From positions 36,529,553 to 36,593,552 of the forward strand of contig NC_063256.1 of NCBI RefSeq assembly GCF_019578655.1: DNA of 64,000 nt. The letters are read 5' to 3'. Shown here one piece after another: positions 44,354 to 55,400 of this stretch; position 1 is the first letter of the stretch, and each line of letters opens with the position of its first letter. The position numbers and the translations under genes were made by a program. Under the pieces are notes generated by a model. That model saw only the letters and a list, made by a program, of their open reading frames with translations. It was not told where the DNA came from and ran no database searches. Origin of the DNA: Ricinus communis. Lineage: Eukaryota; Streptophyta; Magnoliopsida; Malpighiales; Euphorbiaceae.

Positions 44354-45817
44354 TGAACGGGTTGTCGAAGCCTTTCAAAATAAATTACTGATTTTTCTAA
44401 ACTAACTTGTAGAAATAGTAAAACCAGGTCGAATTCTAAGGGAACCAATGTGGATAGCTTCTCAAAGTAAAATAAAAGGGGGGTTTTTGAATGTTTGAAT
44501 CAAAATTATAAATAAGCAGAAAATAATGAAGGCTGAATAGTAAATAAAAATCAATCTTAACAAATTTCCAATTCAAGAGTGCTAATTCCATCCAATTGTA
44601 ATCATGATCATAGGCTAAAATATTAATTCTTCTATTCAAGTACTTAGTCTACTTATTCGAAAAAGCCGCAATAAGTGTAATTCTCCTAATATAATTGACT
44701 CAAACCCAACATCCAAATCAAAACTTACCATTAGTCAACTGGGCACGATAGCGTTCCATATCAACTTAATGATAGCATTAAGAATAATGAGAATGACTAA
44801 ACCAACATTAATTTAATTGAGATAACTGCAATTGAAATAACCTTGTTCCTTTATTTCCCTAGAGCCTATCATGCAAGCTATGTAATTCGAATAAGCCGTA
44901 ATCACACACACATGAGCCAGCTCCTTGCTACTTGTGTCAATCGTTCATGACAATTACGGATCACAAACTCAAAGTTTAGCAATAGAAAAATCAATATCAA
45001 AGTTGTGTCGTCAGTTCAATCAATATCAATAATTCATAAATAATAACAAAAAGAAATAAAGAATACTTGAATTAAAGAAGAATTCTGTTAAGCTCAAAGC
45101 CTCACAAAATCACAATTGGAATTTATTCACTCTTGAATTAGAAACTAAAAAACTTAGCTACTCATGGTGGAGTAAGAATTCACAAGAATTGTAGAGAGTA
45201 GAAGAAGAAATAAGAATATGAATATCAATTTGAATCTGAATCTGAATCTGAATCTCCATCTGAATCTCAATATCTAGCCGTCCTTATATAGGAAGTAAAA
45301 CCCTAAACCCTAATAGAATCCTTATAAAAAAGAAATAAGCTTCCTATTTAATCTTATCCCTACAAGAAAGGATAAGATTAAAAGTGATCTAAATAAATTA
45401 AAACCCTAAATACATGGAAGAAAGTTCTATTAATCCAACACTTCCAAAAATAGAGGAGATTAACTAAGGATAGGTCCACCACAATGAAAACTCTAAAAAT
45501 TTCGAAGCTCTCCTTAGCATCTTTTAGCAGCTCATGGGGTGCAAGGCGTGGTCGAGTCTTGATTTCTGCGGAGCCTATGGGGCTGTAAAGCGTGGTCACG
45601 CCTTGTCGGTGATCTTACATGCAGTTGCGCTTCCTCCAAAAGACTTGGTTTCCGATAAATGATGACTTAAAACATGTCTTTAGGGTTTGGATTTTGCTCC
45701 ATCCTTGGTATTGCATCACCTAAGTCAGAATAAACATAATTTCCATAATTAAGTACATTATTCAACCAAATTGCAAGGAAATTCAACACGATAAATATAA
45801 CTATTTGTGACTTATCA
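44354..45817 (-). repeat. Left LTR (3' LTR) of the gypsy element
   Basis: Starts TGAACGGGTTGTCG, ends CTTATCA. It holds (GAATCT)n repeats near 45235-45260, a minus-strand TATA (TATATAAG, reverse of 45283-45290) with TTTAGGG telo-box units next to it (45297-45313), and one intact (45587-45604) plus one decayed (about 45543-45560) copy of the 18-bp hairpin motif. Confidence 0.95.
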
Positions 45818-45830
45818 AATTCCCCTACAC
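45818..45830 (-). promoter_or_regulatory. Polypurine tract of the gypsy element
   Basis: Read on the minus strand, GTGTAGGGGAATT directly abuts the 5' end of the 3' LTR (TGATAAG), the expected plus-strand priming site. Confidence 0.75.
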
Positions 45831-45836
45831 TTAATT

Positions 45837-45856
45837 TATGCTTGTCCTCAAGCATA
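45837..45856. repeat. Perfect hairpin beside the polypurine tract
   Basis: TATGCTTG-TCCT-CAAGCATA: an 8-bp perfect stem with a TCCT loop (AGGA on the element's sense strand), six bases from the purine tract. Its partner is at 47155-47174. Confidence 0.85.
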
Positions 45857-47133
45857 CCTCAATTCAACATACCAATTCTCCTTTTAACCTTCCTTTCATC
45901 TCTTTCAATCTCCTCAAATACCAAATAAATTAAACATACATTAATGAGCTGAATAATAATGACAATCAAGAGATTAGCATTCATAGGATAAATTTTGTAA
46001 AAAGAACAAGTATCTCAATAATTCATCAAAATCGAAGCAACGAGACTTAACACCCTTACATGGTTTCACTCAATACTCTCAAAGTGTTTAAGGTGCATTT
46101 ACTCTCGGAATCAATACAAAGCATGTTATTACCATAAGCTTGCTAATGAATCAAGTCTCCACCACTACACATGAATTAGATGCAAAAATCAAAGGGACTT
46201 TACAAAGGTTGTAATGGGGCTTAGGAAAGGGTGTGATAAAGGAAGAGCTGAGATGTTTCATACTTAAGACAAAAAGATTAGATTCTTGCATGGTAACTTA
46301 TGCCACATCCACGAAACATATTACAAAAACTTTGAGATTTATTCCCACATTTTATATTAGCACTAAAAATCTTGGAGAAATAACATGTAATAATTCAATT
46401 CAATATATTTGATGAATACTTCTTCAATTATCCTCTTTCATGAAAGGAATAAATATCAACTTCCTTTCCCCATTTTTTTCTTTTCTTTCTCTCTTTTTTT
46501 TTTTTTTTTGTTGTTTCATTTGTACCATGCAACACTTCTCTTCTTGTCTTGACAAGGGTAGAAAAATAGAGGTAGCAAACGAAAGGTCTTGGGTTAAACA
46601 ACATGTGTTAAAAAAAAATGAAAAATAGGCTCAAAGTGGCTAACTAAAAGAGAAATCAACACGGTAGATATTTTAAGAGTCTAAGAATAGGTTAATCCTA
46701 ATTGCCCTTATCATATTAAAACATCAATCCAAAAATGTGGTCTCAATATGAATTCAGAAGCAAGTTCTAGAATAATCATACTCGTTTGATAATACTCAAT
46801 AAAAAAATAATTAGAGCAAAATATAATGAACTACTCTTTGGCTCAAAAGCTCACTTGAATGTTTACATTTGTATCAAGTCTTGTGCATTTTTCAATCAAT
46901 AAACTAATAAGATACCTTCGGATAGTTTTAAAGAAATACTAATCATGCTTATCCCCTTTCATGCATTGAAATTCAAACCAAAAATGTATTTCTAACTTAC
47001 ATGGTATTCCAGGTTATCAAAATAAAACTCAAGGTTGCAAAAGAAGAATTAGAACATATGAATTAAAGCATACCTAATTATAAGCATAAAAAAAATATTT
47101 TGAAAAAGAAAAGGAAATCATGTAATTATCATA

Positions 47134-47174
47134 TTCCTCCCCCACACCTAAACTATACATTGTCCTCAATGTAT
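47134..47174. repeat. Internal purine tract with second TCCT hairpin
   Basis: On the minus strand, the perfect hairpin ATACATTG-AGGA-CAATGTAT (47155-47174) is followed after about seven bases by GGTGTGGGGGAGGAAT. It mirrors the hairpin plus purine tract next to the left LTR and may be an extra (central) polypurine tract. Confidence 0.75.
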
Positions 47175-47566
47175 CAAAAAGAAAATGGCTCACAAAAGAA
47201 ATGAAAAGAAATATGAAACTCCCCTGATTTGCGAGCAATTCATACTGAATAGTGAGTGGTGATGGTGGGAAAGGAAGTAGAACCGCCTAGTAAAAATAGA
47301 AAGTTTTGGTGATGGCTGCTGCAAAAGAAAATAAAACGTTGGTGGCTATGGCAAAATAAAACGTTCTCTTTTCTTTTTTCTCTTTTTTTTTAAGCACAAA
47401 AATAAATAATAATAATAAAAATTAAAAATTAAAAATAAATTAAATTAAATTAAATTAAATAATAAAAAATTAAATAAATTAAATAAAAATAATAAAATAA
47501 CAAAAATAAAATAATAAAAAAAAATAAAAAGAACAAAAAAAAAACAAAAAAAAAGTGGTTTGAAGT

Positions 47567-47767
47567 AAGGCGTGGTCACGCCTTATAAGAAGTGAGCTTC
47601 TGTAATTTTTTGGTGCAGTTTTTCAAAACAAAACAGAAGACAGCTTGGAACAAAGCGTGGTCACGCCTTGTAAGAAGCGAGCTTCTGTAATTTTTTGAAC
47701 TTTTTTTTTTGTGCAGTTTTGCAAAACAAAACAGAAGACAGCTTGGAACAAGGCGTGGTCACGCCTT
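47567..47767. repeat. Three imperfect tandem units carrying an 18-bp hairpin motif
   Basis: AAGGCGTGGTCACGCCTT (an 8-bp stem with a GT spacer) occurs at 47567-47584 and 47750-47767, and with AAAGCG start at 47652-47669. Units are 85-98 bp and also share GCGAGCTTCTGTAA, CAAAACAAAACAGAAGACAG and CTTGGAACAA blocks. The same motif sits in both LTRs. Confidence 0.9.
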
Positions 47768-47934
47768 GTAAGAAGCGAGCTTCTGTAATAAATTTTTTTT
47801 TAAAAGAAATTAAAAACTAAAAACTAAAAACTAAATAAACTAAGTGAAAGAAAAATAATAATAATAATAATAAAAATAATAAAAATAAAGCAAGTATTTG
47901 GGTTGCCTCCCAATAGCGCAATTGTTTAACGTCG

Positions 47935-49212
47935 TTATGCTCGACGGAATAATAAAATATTTGAGTCATCTAAATAAGTGAGGTGATCCAAAGGAAAACT
48001 AATGGAACATAAAGCAATTTCACCCTCATGGAAGATCTTCAATCTATGACCATTCAGTTTGAAAATTTTATCCGAATCCAAGCTTCTAATTTCCACTTCT
48101 AAATTAGATTGTGCATCTAATTCTTTCTCATCACTAATATTTTCTTTTGCAAATACTTCCTGCACAATTGGATTAATTACATCAATATGGCAAAGAGAAT
48201 GTAAATTATTAGGATATTTCATTGCATCGAAAATATTAAATTTAACAATCTCTCCATCAAACTCTACGGAGAGAGTACCCTCATCTACATTAATCTTTGT
48301 CTTAGCAGTTTTCATGAATGGTCGTCCTAATAAAATCGAAGCTGATTTTAATGAGGAATTACCATCCATTTCTAAAATATAAAAGTCGACAGGAAATATG
48401 AGCTCATTAACCTGCACCAAAACATCTTCAACAACTCCAAGGGGATGAATATAAGAATGATCAGCTAATTGAATCATTACACCAATCTTTTACAAGTTAT
48501 TTAGTTTCAATTCTTGATAGATAGAAAATGGCATGACATTAATGGAAGCTCCTAAATCTAACATGGCATGCTCAATTTTCGTATTACCAATAACATAAGG
48601 TAATGAAAACATACTTGGATCCTTGCATTTTTCAGGCATATTCTTTTGCAAGATGGCCGACACATTCTTACTTACCACCACTTTCTCCTTTTCCTTCATC
48701 CTTCTTTTGTTTGTGCATAATTCCTTCAAGAACTTTGCATATTTAAGAATTTTCTTGATAGTATCCAATAATGGGATATTGATCTCCACCTTCCTAAATG
48801 TATCCAGGATCTCCTTTTCTTGCTCATCTTCTTTTGGCTTAGCTAATCTGCTAGGAAAATGAGGTAATGGAGTGTGAGATGAAAGAGATAGATGAGGATC
48901 GAATTTTACCCCACGTGATGCTTTAGAGGAAGCTTCTTTTTCTTCCTTTTCCTTGCTCGGTTCACTTTTCTTAAGTGGAATCGACCCTGAAGAAATCTCC
49001 TTTCCACTTCTAAGAAAAATTGCACTAACATTCTCCTTTGGATTTATCTCTGGTTGTGAAGGTAGTTTTCCAGAATTTTGAGCCTCCAATTTACTAACCG
49101 ACGTAGCCAGTTGAGTAATTTGATTGCCTAAACTCTGAATGCTTGACCTTGTTTCCTGTTGAAATTGAAGAGCATTGTTAGCAAGATTTTGAACAATATC
49201 TTCCAAGGACAT
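47935..49212 (-). pseudogene. Gypsy gag C-terminus, protease and fused integrase-tail segment (broken)
   Basis: Minus strand. 49212-48490 encodes a helical, charged gag tail and an aspartic protease start with DLGASINVMPFSIY, in the DLG form typical of Athila. An in-frame TAA at 48490-48492 interrupts it. 48477-47935 (180 codons) resumes in the same frame with IQLADHSY, then ILLGRPFMKTAKTKI and EFDGEIVKF of the protease. It then passes from the AMKYPNN..HSLCHIDV spacer straight to KIFKLNGHRLK, which in complete elements belongs to the end of the integrase region. The reverse transcriptase, RNase H and integrase core are therefore missing between them. Confidence 0.8.
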
Positions 49213-49263
49213 ACCTGAATTAGAAGCTTGAGGTTGTCTATTGAAATTCTCAGAAGGATACTT

Positions 49264-50372
49264 TTATTGTCCTCCTTGGTTCCCATAACTCAAATTCGGG
49301 TGATCTCTCCATCCAGGATTGTAATGATTAGAAAATGGGTCATATTTCCTTTGAGATTGACTAGTAAATCCGCCTAGAGCGTTAGCTTCTTGCATGGAGT
49401 CTTGTTGCAATGTTGGACACATATCGGTGAGATGTCCTTGCAGTGAACATATTCCACAGACTTTTGCCATTTGCAATTGCCCTACAGCCATTTGACGAAC
49501 CAAAGCAGTTAAATCAGAAATTTGATTTTCAAGATTTTTAGTACTTACCTCATTAACTCGCCTTGTAGTCTATCAGCCCTTGTACCAAATTGCTGAGAAT
49601 TTTCGGCTATGTTTGAAATTAATTGCTTGGCTTCTTCAGGCGTTTTATCTACCAAAGCTCCACCACTTGCTGCATCAATCATACTCCTATCCATTGGCAA
49701 TAATCCTTCATAGAAATATTGGATTAGGAGTTGCGGAGAGATTTGATGATGTGGGCATTTAGCACACAGTTGCTTGAACCTTTCCCAATATTCATACAAC
49801 GTTTCTCCAGTGAACTGTGTTATGCCACAAATTTCTTTTCTGATGTTGGCAGCTCTTGTTGCAGGAAAAAACTTGTCGAGGAACAATCTTTTCATCTCGT
49901 TCCATGTTGTTATTGAACCGGAAGGTAGATAATAGAGCCAATCCTTTGCTTTATCCTTCAAAGAAAATGGGAAAGCTCTAAGATTTATTTGCTCTTCGGT
50001 CACACCATGTGGTTTCATTCCGGAGCATACAATATGAAATTCTTTCAAGTGTTTATGAGGATCTTCACCTGCACATCCATGAAAAGAAGGGAGTAAGTGA
50101 ATTAAACCAGATTTTAATTTAAAATCAACTGCAATATTAGGAAATGTAATGCATAAAGGTTGTTGATTTAAATCCGATGCAGCTAGCTCTTTGAGAGTTC
50201 TGTTCGCCATGTTTTCTGTAACTTCTTGAAAAATAGATGCGTCGCCAATAGCTATATCTATTTCCTCTATGAGACAATTTTTTCTTTGCTTAGTCTCCTT
50301 TCTTAATTGGCGCGCCGTCTTCTCAATTTCAGGATTAAACTGCAAATCAATATCTTGAGAAGAACGAGTCAT
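49264..50372 (-). pseudogene. Gypsy gag gene (frameshifted)
   Basis: Minus strand, from ATG 50372. The first 275 codons hold the retrotransposon gag domain (KDWLYYLPSGSITTWNEM, LFLDKFFPATRAANIRKEI, ETLYEYWERFKQLCAKCPHH). A frameshift near 49550 moves the coding line to another frame, which runs from about 49545 to 49264 with a CCHC zinc knuckle (C-G-I-C-x4-H-x4-C). A TAA at 49264-49266 then separates this from the following gag-protease segment in the same frame. No functional product is expected from this copy as it stands. Confidence 0.85.
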
Positions 50373-50409
50373 AAATAAATAAATTAATCAATGAGAAACT
50401 AAAATAGGT

Positions 50410-50427
50410 TCCCCGGCAATGGCGCCA
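50410..50427 (-). promoter_or_regulatory. Primer-binding site (tRNA-Asp type)
   Basis: The minus strand reads TGGCGCCATTGCCGGGGA, four bases inside the right LTR. It differs by one base from the complement expected for the plant tRNA-Asp 3' end, as is usual for Athila-like elements. Confidence 0.85.
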
Positions 50428-50431
50428 AATT

Positions 50432-51921
50432 TGAACGAGTTGTCGAAGCCCTTCAAAATAAATTACTGATTTTCCTAAACTAACTTGTAGAAATAGTGAA
50501 ACCAGGTCGAATCCCAAGGGAACCAATGTGGATAGCTTCTCAAAGTAAAATAAAAGGGAGGTTTTTGAATGTTTGAATCAAAATTATAAATAAGCAGAAA
50601 ATAATGAAGGCTAAATAGTAAATAAAAATCAATCTTAACAAATTTCCAATTCAAGAGTGCTAATTCCATCCAATTGTAATCATGATCATAGGCTAAAATA
50701 TTAATTCTTCTATTCAAGTACTTAGTCTACTTATTCGAAAAAGCCGCAACAAGTGTAATTCTCCTAATATAATTGACTCGAACCCAACATCCAAATCAAA
50801 ACTTACCATTAGTCAACTGGGCATGATAGCGTTCCATATCAACTTAATGATAGCATTAAGAATAATGAGAATGACTAAACCAACATTAATTTAATTGAGA
50901 TAACTGCAATTAAAATAACCTTGTTCCTTTATTTCCCTAGAGCCTATCATGCAAGCTATGTAATTCGAATAAGCCGTAATCACACACACATGAGCCAGCT
51001 CCTTGCTACTTGTGTCAATCGTTCATGACAATTACGGATCACAAACTCAAAGTTTAGCAATAGAAAAATCAATATCAAAGTTGAGTCGTCAGTTCAATCA
51101 ATATCAATAATTCATAAATAATAAGAACAAGAAATAAAGAATACTTGAATTAAAGAAGAATTTTGTTAAGCTCAAAGCCTCACAAAATCACAATTGGAAG
51201 TTATTCACTCTTGAATTAGAAACTAAAAAACTTAGCCACTCATAGTGGAGTAAGAATTCACAAGAATTGTAGAGAGTAGAAGAAGAAATAAGAATATGAA
51301 TATCAATTTGAATCTGAATCTGAATCTGAATCTCCATCTGAATCTCAATATCTAGCCGTCCTTATATAGGAAGTAAAACCCTAAACCCTAATAGAATTCT
51401 TATAAAAAAGAAATAAGCTTCCTATTTAATCTTATCTCTACAAGAAAGGATAAGATTAAAAGTGATCTAAATAAATTAAAACCCTAAATACATGGAAGAA
51501 AGTTCTATTAATCCAACACTTCCAAAAATAGAGGAGATTAACTAAGGATAGGTCCACCACAATGAAAACTCTGAAAATTTCGAAGCTCTCCTTAGCATCT
51601 TTTAGCAGCTCATGGGGTGCAAGGCGTGGTCACGCCTTGCTGACAGTAGTCTTCTGCACAGATTTCTGCGGAGCCTATGGGCTGTAAAGCGTGGTCACGC
51701 CTTGTCGACAGTGATCTTCTGTGCAGATTTCTGCGCTTCCTCCAAAAGACTTGGTTTCTGATAAATGATGACTTAAAACATGTCTTTAGGCTGGATTTTG
51801 CTCCATCCTTGGTATTGCATCACCTAAGTCAGAATAAACATAATTTTCATAATTAAGTACATTATTCAACCAAATTGCAAGGAAATTCAACACGATAAAT
51901 ATAACTATTTGTGACTTATTA
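50432..51921 (-). repeat. Right LTR (5' LTR) of the gypsy element
   Basis: Starts TGAACGAGTTGTCG and ends CTTATTA, where the left LTR ends CTTATCA; the terminal CA has become TA. It has two intact copies of the 18-bp hairpin motif (51621-51638 and 51686-51703). It keeps sequence near 51640-51740 that is deleted or altered in the left LTR. Confidence 0.95.
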
Positions 51922-51926
51922 GAGAG

Positions 51927-52418
51927 TATGTTTAGTGTGCAATTTAGTACAAGTTTTTATACTTTTGAGTCATATTTATAAATAAAGGAGTATTTTCTTG
52001 TTCTTCTTCTTTTTCTTCTTGCAATTAAGTCCTCCTTTTATTGTATGTAACGTATTCCAGGCTATCCCATCCATGCTTGTAAAGGAAGAATAAGAGATAG
52101 GCATTCAGTTTGCCTTTCTTAAATTGCTTTACAATTACAGGCACAAAGAAATCTCTTTCCTTCTTATCAAGAAAAGTCGTGGAATTGCTAGGTATAAGCA
52201 ATATGTGTTTCTGACATTTCTTTAAAACATAAACAAGATTCAAAGCTTTTCTTTCTTATAATATGTGCATGAGTACAGATTCTGTCTTTGCATGGACGTT
52301 ATTGTTGAGAATAGTTTATGCATTTAAGTTCATTCTCTCTCTCTCTCTCTTTCTTTCTCGTTCGAAGAGGACAACCCCCGAATTTGATCATTTCATATCA
52401 TTCTTTCAGTAGCAGCAG
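51927..52418. other. Short 5' flank of PLC copy C
   Basis: 492 bp between the retroelement and the PLC start. Contains a possible TATA (TATAATA near 52257) and a CT-rich 5' UTR-like run (52330-52357). The gypsy insertion therefore lies close to this gene's promoter. Confidence 0.5.
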
Positions 52419-55400
52419 ATGTCCGACTCTAAGGGACTCAACAAGAATAAGTACATATTCTGTTTCTGTTTCAGGAGAATATTCAAGGACAGGCTGCTTG
52501 AGCCTCCTCAAGATGTCAAGGACCTCTTCGAACAATACTCGCAGAATGGCATCATGTCCCCCGTGGACCTCCTCAAGTTTCTAGTTGAGAAACAAGGAGA
52601 AGAAGATGCTAAAGCTGGAGATGCTCAGGCCATCTTCAACAGTCTCAAGCATCTCAATATCTTCCAAAGGAAGGGCCTTGATCTTGAAGCCTTCTTCAGA
52701 TATCTTATCGGCGACCTTAACGTTGCTCTTTCTCCAACCCCTAAGGTTTTTAATCTTATTTCTATTATTATTTTTCTTTTTAACTCCGCTATCCCCCTGA
52801 TAGTAACAGTTGGACAAAATGCCTTTGAATCCAGAAGCTCCATGACATGACTGCCCCATTGTCTCATTATTTCATCTACACAAGCCATAACACCTACTTG
52901 ACTGGAAACCAACTCAGCAGTGACAGCAGTGATGAACCCATCAAAGCTGCCCTACGACAAGGTGTCAGAGTCATTGAATTGGATTTGTGGCCTAGTTCCA
53001 AGAATGATAATGTGGAAGTTCGCCATGGAGGGTAAATTTATTTGATGATATCGCTCTGAATCCGATCAGACTAGATTCTATAACATTTCCTCACGGAAGC
53101 AACATTTGCTAAACAACAGTACTAATTAATGCATTGCCTAAGTCATTTAAACATCAAATAATGCAAGCATGTACCTTCTTTTATTGTTCTTTGATTCATA
53201 CTTAATTATCAGCTTCCATCTGAGTGATCCTGTCATTCTGAGCCGAAATCATTTGATGGAGACCAAAAACAGAAATGACAAAAACATCGCTCAGTATAGT
53301 CTCTCGCAAAGCAAGAACCATAAGAAATAGTCTTTTTGTTTCATTTCCTAGCTGCCCAAAAATATTGATTAGTATCTTAATCTAATTCTGCTTCCAGTTG
53401 TCATGGCTCTGAGAAAATGAATCATGAAAAGTTTTCACTAAAACTAAAATGCAGGACTCTTACTGCGCCGGTGGACCTCATCAAATGTTTACATATTATT
53501 AAGAACAATGCCTTTATTGCATCTGAATATCCTGTTGTGATAACATTTGAAGATCACTTAACAGCACATCTTCAGGCAAAGGTGGCCAATGTGAGTATGG
53601 CCTTATACCATGGACTTACTACTGGGTATGGTTTTGAGTGTAACTCTAGTTTGACCAAAATCAGTTTCCTTATAGATGGTCACTGAAACATTTGGAGAGA
53701 TGCTCTTCTGTCCCAAATCAGATCAAATGGACAAATTTCCTTCACCAGAAACGTTGAAGAAAAAAATTTTAATTTCAACTAAACCACCAAAAGAGTATCT
53801 TGAGAGTCATAAGAGCAGAGAAAAAGCAACTCGACAAAAGTCAAGAAAATCACCGAAGAAAGAACAGTCGGAGGATGAGAAGGCAGGTTCAACTCAAGAA
53901 ATGAACTTGACCTTAATGATGAAGTCCATCTGAATAAAATTTGTGCTGTTCCTGCTCTAAATGCTTTCTTGAGTTGCCTTCTTAATTGCTTGCTCATGTT
54001 TTGATTAGCAGGACCAGCTAGGTGAGCAAGACCACCTTCCAGATGAAGACGAAGAGAATACAGCTTCTGAATACAGGAATGTTATAGCCATTCACGCAGG
54101 AAAACCGAAAGGTCCATCAGAGAACTGGCTAAGCATCGATCCAAACAGAGTTAGACGTCTCAGCTTGAGTGAGCAAGAACTAGAAAATGCTGCAAGAACA
54201 CAGGGAGAAGAAATTATCAGGTAATTATGATCACATTCTACCTCTTGAAATTTACTTGGCAATTATGATCATATTCTCCATATTAGATCTCAAGATTCAT
54301 TATGCATCTGTCAAGCTTTAAGTGTCCATATAAGTATTTGGCAATGGCATACGGTTCGCTTTTTTATTCAACCATTTCAGTGCATCTTCTGTTGTTCTAG
54401 TAACAAGAATAGCTGCCAATTTCGTCCTCATTAATTATCAAAGTCATATGATGTTTTCTCCTGTAGATTTACTCAGCAGAACTTTCTGAGGGTATATCCG
54501 AGAGGTATTCGACTTGATTCTTCTAATTACAACCCCTTTGTTGGGTGGATGCATGGAGCTCAAATGGTAGCATTTAATATGCAGGTTCATCTTCTGCTTG
54601 AACAAATTTACACTCCAGAGTAAATTTGTCATTCTATTCTATTGCTATTTGGAACAAATTGCCTCTCCTCTATGTTATATCACCACACACTCTCTCTCTC
54701 TCTCCTTTTTCTTTTACCTATTGGCAGGGCTATGGGAAGAACCTCTGGGTTATGAAGGGAATGTTTAAAGCTAATGGTGGTCGTGGTTACGTGAAAAAAC
54801 CTAAGTTCTTGTTGGAACCTGATTGTCATCCTGTGCAGAAAACTCTGAAGGTATATGGACTTTACAGCTTTTGCTAAGAGATTTAGCTTTCCATTTTTCA
54901 ACTTCTTCTTTTCATTTTTTATACCCAACTGATCTTCATTTATTTTATCATCTCAACAGATAAAAGTCTACATGGGGGAAGGGTGGGATTTGGATTTTCG
55001 GCGCACACATTTTGATCTGTATTCCCCACCTGACTTCTTTGTCAAAGTAAGAATGTCAATGTCAATCTGTAATCACATGCACAAATCAGTACCATTTGGT
55101 TTCAGGAACTTTCAAGTCATAGATTGTCAATGTGGAGAAAGATATGTTGCTGATAACTAACTTATCCGTTTGCAGATCTCAGTTGTTGGAGCCAAAACTG
55201 ACAAGGCTAATGGACAAACAAAAGTAGTTGAAGATGATTGGTTGCCAGTATGGAATGAGGAATTCGAGTTCCAACTGAATGTTTACGAATTGGCTATTCT
55301 TAGGATTGAAGTCCATGAGTATGACACATCAGGAAAACATGACTTTGGAGGCCAAACTTGTTTACCTGTATCAGAATTGAGAACTGGGATTCGAGCAGTT

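Larger units (their letters stand above)
45857..47934. other. Non-coding internal part of the gypsy element
   Basis: No pol coding was found. Holds a second purine tract (near 47134-47148), a second TCCT hairpin, three hairpin-motif repeats and two A-rich low-complexity blocks (about 47390-47550 and 47790-47900). The stretch near 47901-47920 reads GGGAGGCAACCC on the minus strand, a motif common downstream of the coding region in Athila-type elements. Confidence 0.7.
44349..51926 (-). mobile_element. Non-autonomous Ty3/gypsy (Athila-like) LTR retrotransposon, complete
   Basis: A whole element, 44354-51921, flanked by the perfect 5-bp duplication GAGAG (44349-44353 and 51922-51926). It has LTRs of 1464 and 1490 bp, a primer-binding site complementary to a tRNA-Asp 3' end, a purine tract beside the left LTR, and a gag-protease coding line on the minus strand. 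No reverse transcriptase, RNase H or integrase core was found in the 4.6-kb interior, so it must rely on proteins from a related element. The gag line is broken by one frameshift and two stops. The LTRs differ by substitutions and small deletions, so insertion is not very recent. Known gag-only plant elements (TR-GAG) are the nearest class. Confidence 0.95.

Noticed and set aside
45235..45260. CRISPR-like repeat (GAATCT units)
   Set aside because: A short hexamer microsatellite in the LTR of a plant retroelement, without spacers.
47390..47900. Possible regulatory or origin-like A-rich tracts
   Set aside because: Simple low-complexity runs of AAAT type inside the gypsy element; nothing more specific is supported.
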